Below the pieces are notes generated by a model that saw only the letters and a list, made by a program, of their open reading frames with translations, was not told the DNA's origin and searched no databases. From VXMO01 sp965205915 (GTDB taxonomy: Bacteria; Chloroflexota; Dehalococcoidia; UBA6926), in NCBI GenBank assembly GCA_965205915.1, contig OZ242191.1, positions 1,488,001 to 1,552,000 of the forward strand: a DNA stretch of 64,000 nucleotides, in the 5' to 3' direction. Below are positions 60,290 through 64,000 of this stretch, piece by piece (the first letter of the stretch is position 1; every line of letters starts with the position of its first letter). Position numbers and translations under genes: made by a program.

Positions 60290-62068
60290 CTATATCCTAC
60301 TCCCAACCTCCTCCCCAACCCGCTCCAAAAACTCCCCCACCTCCATCGCACCCAGATTCTCGCTGTTCTCCCGACGCCTCACTGCCACAGCCCCCGACTC
60401 CGCCTCTCGATCCCCCACCACCAACATGTACGGCACGTGCTGGTTCTGGGCATCGCGTATCTTGGCATTCATCCGCTCATTGCGATCATCGATCTCACAC
60501 CGCAGCCCCGCCGCGTGCAGCTGCTCCAGCACCTGTTCCGCATAAGGCAAATGCCGGTCCGCGATTGGGATGATCGTCGCCTGAACCGGCGCCAGCCACA
60601 GTGGGAACGCGCCCGCGTTGTGCTCCAACAACACCCCAAAGAACCGCTCAAGCGACCCGAGAATCGCGCGATGGATCATGACGGGCCGATCGCGAGTGTT
60701 GTCCTCCGTCACGTATTCAAGATCGAACCGCTCCGGCAGATTGAAATCGAGCTGGAACGTGCTCAACTGCCACTCACGACGCAACGCATCCAACGAGAAC
60801 AAATCAATCTTCGGCCCGTAGAACGCCCCCTCATTGGGGATCTCCTCAAAGTCCGCGCCCGCCGAAACCAGCGCCTCACGCAGCGCCTGTTCCGCCCGAT
60901 CCCACGTCTCATCGCTGCCGACCCTCTTCTCCGGCCGCAGTGACAGCGTGTAGCGCGGCTCATTCAGGCCAAACGCGCTGTACACATCCCGCATCATCCG
61001 AATCAACGACGAGAACTCATCCTGTATCTGATCGATCCGACAGAAGATGTGCGCGTCATCCTGCGAGAAACTACGCACGCGCGTCAGCCCATGCGTCACG
61101 CCGGACCGCTCGTTGCGATGCAGCCGCCCAAAGTCCGCGTAGCGCAAGGGCAGGGCACGGTACGAGTGCAACTGCGATTGGTACACGACGCAATGCCCGG
61201 GGCAGTTCATCGGCTTCACCCCGTACTCCAACTCATCCGACTGCGTCAGGTACATATTCTCCAGGTAGTTGTCATAATGCCCTGACCGCTTCCACAGATC
61301 GGTCAGAAATATCTGCGGCGTGATGATTTCCTGGTAGCCGTACTTGTCATACAGCTCGCGGATGAACTCGACCATCAGGTTGTAGACCGTCGCCCCCTTT
61401 GGCAAGAAGAACGGACTCGCCGGCGCGATGGGATCAAAGAAGAACAGGTCAAGCTCGCGACCCAGCCGACGGTGATCGCGCCGCTCCGCCTCCGCCAGCC
61501 GTTCCAGGTGCGCGTCAAGCTCCTCCTGCGTCTCGAACAGTGCCCCATAGATGCGCTGCAACTGCGGATTGGCCTCGTTGCCCCGCCAGTACGCCCCCGC
61601 CACGCGCGTCAGCTTGAACGCCCCCGTCTTGTCCGTCGATTCCGCGTGAGGCCCCTGGCACAGATCAGTGAACTCACGATGCGAGTACGTGGACACCGAT
61701 TCGTCCGTCAGGCTCTCGATAATCTCCACCTTGAACGGCTGATCCGCGAATCGTGTCAGGCCCTCCTCGCGCGGCAATTCACTGGCGATGAACGGTGAGG
61801 CCGCCGCCGCGCTCTCCCTCATTTGCGCCTCAATCCCCGGTAGATCGTCGGGCGTCAACGGGCGCGGCAGCAGGAAGTCGTAATAGAACCCGTCCTCAAT
61901 TGGCGGCCCGATGCCGAGCTTCGCCTCTGGAAACAGCGCAAGCACGGCCTCCGCCATCATGTGCGCGGCGGAATGCCGCATCCGGATGAGCGTGTCGTTG
62001 TCGCCCGCGTAGCGGCTCTCAAGCGCGCTGCCGTGTGTAGCGATCGGTGTATGTTCCTGGTGCGACAT
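60290..62068 (-). CDS. thrS: Threonine-tRNA ligase, no TGS domain
   Basis: A 592-residue class II synthetase charging tRNA-Thr. The protein begins close to the editing domain (MRHSAAHMMAEAVLALFP, with GPPIEDGFYYDF), so the N-terminal TGS domain is absent, as in several Chloroflexota. Catalytic motifs are VKPMNCPGHC (zinc cysteine), LHRNERSGVTHGLTRVRSFSQDDAHIF (motif 2), and GSLERFFGVLLEH (motif 3). The C-terminal anticodon domain follows. The first ten codons and the upstream 75 bases are repeated at 63568-63672. Confidence 0.95.
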   Translation of the reverse strand: MSHQEHTPIATHGSALESRYAGDNDTLIRMRHSAAHMMAEAVLALFPEAKLGIGPPIEDGFYYDFLLPRPLTPDDLPGIEAQMRESAAAASPFIASELPREEGLTRFADQPFKVEIIESLTDESVSTYSHREFTDLCQGPHAESTDKTGAFKLTRVAGAYWRGNEANPQLQRIYGALFETQEELDAHLERLAEAERRDHRRLGRELDLFFFDPIAPASPFFLPKGATVYNLMVEFIRELYDKYGYQEIITPQIFLTDLWKRSGHYDNYLENMYLTQSDELEYGVKPMNCPGHCVVYQSQLHSYRALPLRYADFGRLHRNERSGVTHGLTRVRSFSQDDAHIFCRIDQIQDEFSSLIRMMRDVYSAFGLNEPRYTLSLRPEKRVGSDETWDRAEQALREALVSAGADFEEIPNEGAFYGPKIDLFSLDALRREWQLSTFQLDFNLPERFDLEYVTEDNTRDRPVMIHRAILGSLERFFGVLLEHNAGAFPLWLAPVQATIIPIADRHLPYAEQVLEQLHAAGLRCEIDDRNERMNAKIRDAQNQHVPYMLVVGDREAESGAVAVRRRENSENLGAMEVGEFLERVGEEVGSRI

Positions 62069-62145
62069 GGTCGTTCACTTCTCCTTAAGCTAGTCCTACC
62101 TATAATGACGAATGACACGCAAAGCGTGAAAGAGGCAAAACCATG
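62041..62145. repeat. Direct repeat, copy 1 (thrS start and divergent DUF433 promoter)
   Basis: 105 bases covering thrS codons 1-9, the intergenic region with TATAAT (62101-62106), and the ribosome site and ATG of the first DUF433 gene. It aligns to 63568-63672 with equal length. Its promoter-to-ATG half occurs a third time at about 62824-62870. Confidence 0.9.
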
Positions 62146-62436
62146 GCTGACATGACGACGGATTGGTCCAAGTGCGACGCAGTCGAGAAAGTCCCCGATC
62201 GTATGGGCGGCGTGCTCGTGTTCAAGGACACGCGCCTGGCCGTGTCCCAACTGTTCGGTGTCCTGCGGGACGGGGGGACCGTCAAGGACTTCCTGGAATG
62301 GTTCGATACCGTCGTGGACGAGAGTGACGTCAAGGCCGTGCTGGATTATCTGGAGGCCGACTTGGTTCGGGAATGGAACCGAGCCGAGGCTATCAGCGTG
62401 GCTGAGAATCAGTCACCATACGAGCACAAGGGCTAA
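62143..62436 (+). CDS. DUF433 antitoxin-like protein, copy 1
   Basis: A 97-residue DUF433 protein with a winged-helix-like fold (VFKDTRLAVSQLFGVLRDGG, VKDFLEWF, AVLDYLEADL). DUF433 genes stand ahead of DUF5615 PIN-like genes in predicted toxin-antitoxin pairs. AGAGG precedes the ATG; TATAAT at 62101 is the -10. Almost identical to copy 2 in its first 35 residues. Confidence 0.85.
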   Translation: MADMTTDWSKCDAVEKVPDRMGGVLVFKDTRLAVSQLFGVLRDGGTVKDFLEWFDTVVDESDVKAVLDYLEADLVREWNRAEAISVAENQSPYEHKG

Positions 62437-62471
62437 TCTCAGCCCGCCTGTCGCTTGTTGTCTCACTAAGC

Positions 62472-62789
62472 ATGAGGATTCTCTTTGACAACGGAACGCC
62501 TGCCCCCTTGAGGCGCCACTCGGAGGGGCACACGGTTGATCTTGCTTCGGAGCGAGGATGGGCCCAAATTGCTAACGGCAACCTCCTTCGGCTTGCTGAA
62601 CAAGAAGGCTACGAAGTCCTGATCAGCAACGATAAAGACTTCATCGAAATAAACAACCTCACTAGCGACACCGTCAGAATTATCGTTCTCCAGCGCTTCA
62701 ACTGGCCGATATCCCTCAATGGAATAAACGCAATACGTGAAGCAATTCTCCGAGTTGGAGCGGGTGAGCGAGAACTGCTCAGGCTATAA
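62472..62789 (+). CDS. DUF5615 PIN-like protein, copy 1
   Basis: A 105-residue PIN-like putative RNase. MRILFDNGTPAPLRRH carries the first aspartate (D6), ISNDKDFIEIN the second pair (about 54-57), and RIIVLQRFNWP is the typical end. Presumed toxin of the DUF433 gene 35 bases upstream. Confidence 0.85.
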   Translation: MRILFDNGTPAPLRRHSEGHTVDLASERGWAQIANGNLLRLAEQEGYEVLISNDKDFIEINNLTSDTVRIIVLQRFNWPISLNGINAIREAILRVGAGERELLRL

Positions 62790-62867
62790 GCCCTGTTGTC
62801 ACGCCGGAGAGTGTCCCATCGAATCTATAATGGCGAATGACACGCAAAGCGCGAAAGAGGCAAGACA

Positions 62868-63161
62868 ATGGCTGACATGACGACGGATTGGTCCAAGTGC
62901 GACGCAGTCGAGAAAGTGCCTGATCGTATGGGAGGCGTGCTCGTGTTCAAGGACACGCGACTGCCGATATCACACCTCTTCATAGTTCTACGCGATGGTG
63001 GATCAATCAAGGATTTCCTTGAGTGGTATCCGGACATGACGGAACATGACGCTAGGGCGGTGCTGTCGTTCCTTAAGGACAACTTGGAGCGGGAGTGGGC
63101 CGAGAAGTGGGACGAGGGAAAGTACACTGAGTTCGCAACGATGGAGACCAAAACCCTCTAA
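62868..63161 (+). CDS. DUF433 antitoxin-like protein, copy 2
   Basis: 97 residues. The first 35 residues equal copy 1 apart from one or two changes, then it differs (LPISHLFIVLRDGGSIKDFL). The upstream 50 bases including the -10 and ribosome site are also the same, so this is a recent duplication of the 5' part or conversion between the copies. Confidence 0.85.
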   Translation: MADMTTDWSKCDAVEKVPDRMGGVLVFKDTRLPISHLFIVLRDGGSIKDFLEWYPDMTEHDARAVLSFLKDNLEREWAEKWDEGKYTEFATMETKTL

Positions 63162-63194
63162 GGTCGGACAATCACGAAGAGTCTTGGGCAGCGA

Positions 63195-63509
63195 ATGAGG
63201 ATTCTCTTCGACAATGGAACTCCCGCCGACCTGCGAAGGGAACTGTCGGAACACCAAATCGACCTCGCTGAACGTCGGGGATGGGCGATGGTTCGAAATG
63301 GAAATCTCCTTAGACTGGCGGAAGAGGACGGTTATGACGCCATCATTTCTACCGACAATGACTTTCTGGACCCGGCGCTGCGCAGCGAACGAGTCCGAGT
63401 TGTCGTCATCCACAACTTCAACTGGCCAATTGGCGCCGAAGGCATCGCCAGCATCCGCGCTGCCATAGAACAGGCTGAACTCGGAACACCCATCTTCCTG
63501 AACCTGTGA
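63195..63509 (+). CDS. DUF5615 PIN-like protein, copy 2
   Basis: A 104-residue paralog of copy 1: MRILFDNGTPADLRREL, GNLLRLAEEDGYDAIISTDNDF, VRVVVIHNFNWP. The acidic residues (D6, D56, D58) are kept. 33 bases after its DUF433 partner. Confidence 0.85.
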   Translation: MRILFDNGTPADLRRELSEHQIDLAERRGWAMVRNGNLLRLAEEDGYDAIISTDNDFLDPALRSERVRVVVIHNFNWPIGAEGIASIRAAIEQAELGTPIFLNL

Positions 63510-63567
63510 GTGCTTATGACCACCCCACCCGAAACCTACCAACGGCAACGCGCGCTCCCCTGCCCAG

Positions 63568-63672
63568 CGATCGGTGGGTGATCCTGGTGTGACATCGTCG
63601 TTCACTTTCCCTTCATCTAGTCCTATCTATAATGACGAATGACACGCAAAGCGTGAAAGAGGCAGAACAATG
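63568..63672. repeat. Direct repeat, copy 2 (thrS 5' fragment and promoter)
   Basis: On the minus strand a start at 63595 reads MSHQDHPPIA, the thrS N-terminus (MSHQEHTPIA), then breaks down after about 14 codons. On the plus strand TATAAT is at 63628-63633 and the old DUF433 ATG at 63670 now opens only an 8-codon frame (MKEKGGNG). Confidence 0.88.
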
Positions 63673-63688
63673 AAAGAGAAGGGTGGCA

Positions 63689-64000
63689 ATGGATAGCGCA
63701 GGCTCCATGACAACGGACTGGACAGACTGCCCCCAAGTCGAGCGCGTTCGTGGCAGGTACAGTGGCGCGCTGACGTTCCACAATTCGCGTATGCCTGTGG
63801 CAAGCCTTATCGCAAATCTTGCCGCCGGAGCGTCCGTGGAGCAGTGGGCAGAATGGTACGGCGGAGACCTGGAAATGGCCAAGGCAATTCTGGAGTTCCT
63901 TGCGGAGGACATGAGCCGACCATGGACTGAGGATTCCGTGGTTCAGAAGCCGGCTACGAACCCGCCTCCGGCAGTGGCTGGAAAGTTCCGCGGTAACTAG
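63689..64000 (+). CDS. DUF433 antitoxin-like protein, copy 3
   Basis: About 103 residues, diverged: TDWTDCPQVERVRGRYSGAL, FHNSRMPVASLIANLAAG, AEWYGGDLEMAKAILEFLAEDM. The ATG at 63689 follows GAAGGG; the ancestral start position at 63670 has been lost to a short frame. Ends exactly at the window edge with a TAG. A DUF5615 partner may follow outside. Confidence 0.75.
   Translation: MDSAGSMTTDWTDCPQVERVRGRYSGALTFHNSRMPVASLIANLAAGASVEQWAEWYGGDLEMAKAILEFLAEDMSRPWTEDSVVQKPATNPPPAVAGKFRGN

Overview
The window looks like chromosomal DNA of a high-GC bacterium, most probably a Chloroflexota of the Dehalococcoidia/SAR202 type. The reasons are a threonyl-tRNA synthetase without a TGS domain, a DUF151 bifunctional nuclease, a tandem-fused family III CoA-transferase, many small toxin-antitoxin type modules, and dispersed REP-like palindromes of the GTCATTCCCGCGAAGGCGGGAATC type. 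This placement is an inference from gene content; there is no rRNA in the window.

Layout. 1-581: start of an ATP synthase operon (atpB cut by the window edge, AtpZ/AtpI-like protein). 688-9550: Uma2 nuclease, DUF151 nuclease, SbcC, an MBL/beta-CASP hydrolase, a DUF4349-PKD lipoprotein, a small zinc-ribbon membrane protein and an alpha/beta hydrolase. 9551-11523: inserted DUF4365 cassette. 11614-16761: oxidative pentose phosphate operon gnd-zwf-pgl followed by a GH15 glucoamylase/trehalase-like enzyme. 16797-19532: VapBC pair and a lipoprotein gene broken by one in-frame TAG. 19705-22328: NCS2 permease and DMT transporter. 22342-26504: inserted cassette with a secreted metzincin-like protease and an exported protein. 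26567-31062: L-threonine kinase-like GHMP kinase, a decayed ankyrin gene, and a membrane protein/HTH regulator pair. 31216-33113: two-component system. 33247-33550: 20-bp minisatellite. Then tRNA-Glu, LysR, a 51-residue peptide gene, hisS and fabI. 37343-38004: inserted aspartic-protease-like cassette. 38335-41574: three-gene nuclease/ATPase operon. 41663-44977: MFS exporter, NYN protein, tRNA-Pro. 45069-48917: three-gene HARE-HTH/GHKL-ATPase operon. 49173-56407: SNase-like protein, Yip1, cinA, a frameshifted gene, pfkA, 19-bp minisatellite, CoA-transferase. 56755-64000: four-part cluster of aspartic-protease-like, VapBC, Mrr, thrS and DUF433/DUF5615 modules.

The core genes cover sugar-phosphate metabolism (gnd, zwf, pgl, pfkA, GH15), translation (hisS, thrS, two tRNAs), fatty acid synthesis (fabI), energy (atp) and DNA maintenance (sbcC, cinA). 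They alternate with accessory cassettes of visibly lower G+C, rich in nucleases, ATPases, toxins and antitoxins.

The most striking observation is a repeated architecture. At five separate loci an accessory cassette lies directly against the start of an ordinary gene (alpha/beta hydrolase, DMT transporter, a membrane protein, fabI, thrS). On the far side of the cassette sits a second, truncated copy of that gene's 5' end in direct orientation (36 to 230 bp). The order is always native upstream DNA, 5' fragment, cassette, intact gene. No integrase or transposase is visible at any of them. I regard this as the best candidate for an undescribed gene-insertion process. Two lower-GC three-gene operons (38335-41574 and 45069-48917) are the best candidates for unrecognised defence systems. 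Reading-frame lesions (an in-frame TAG, several frameshifts) fall almost only in accessory genes.
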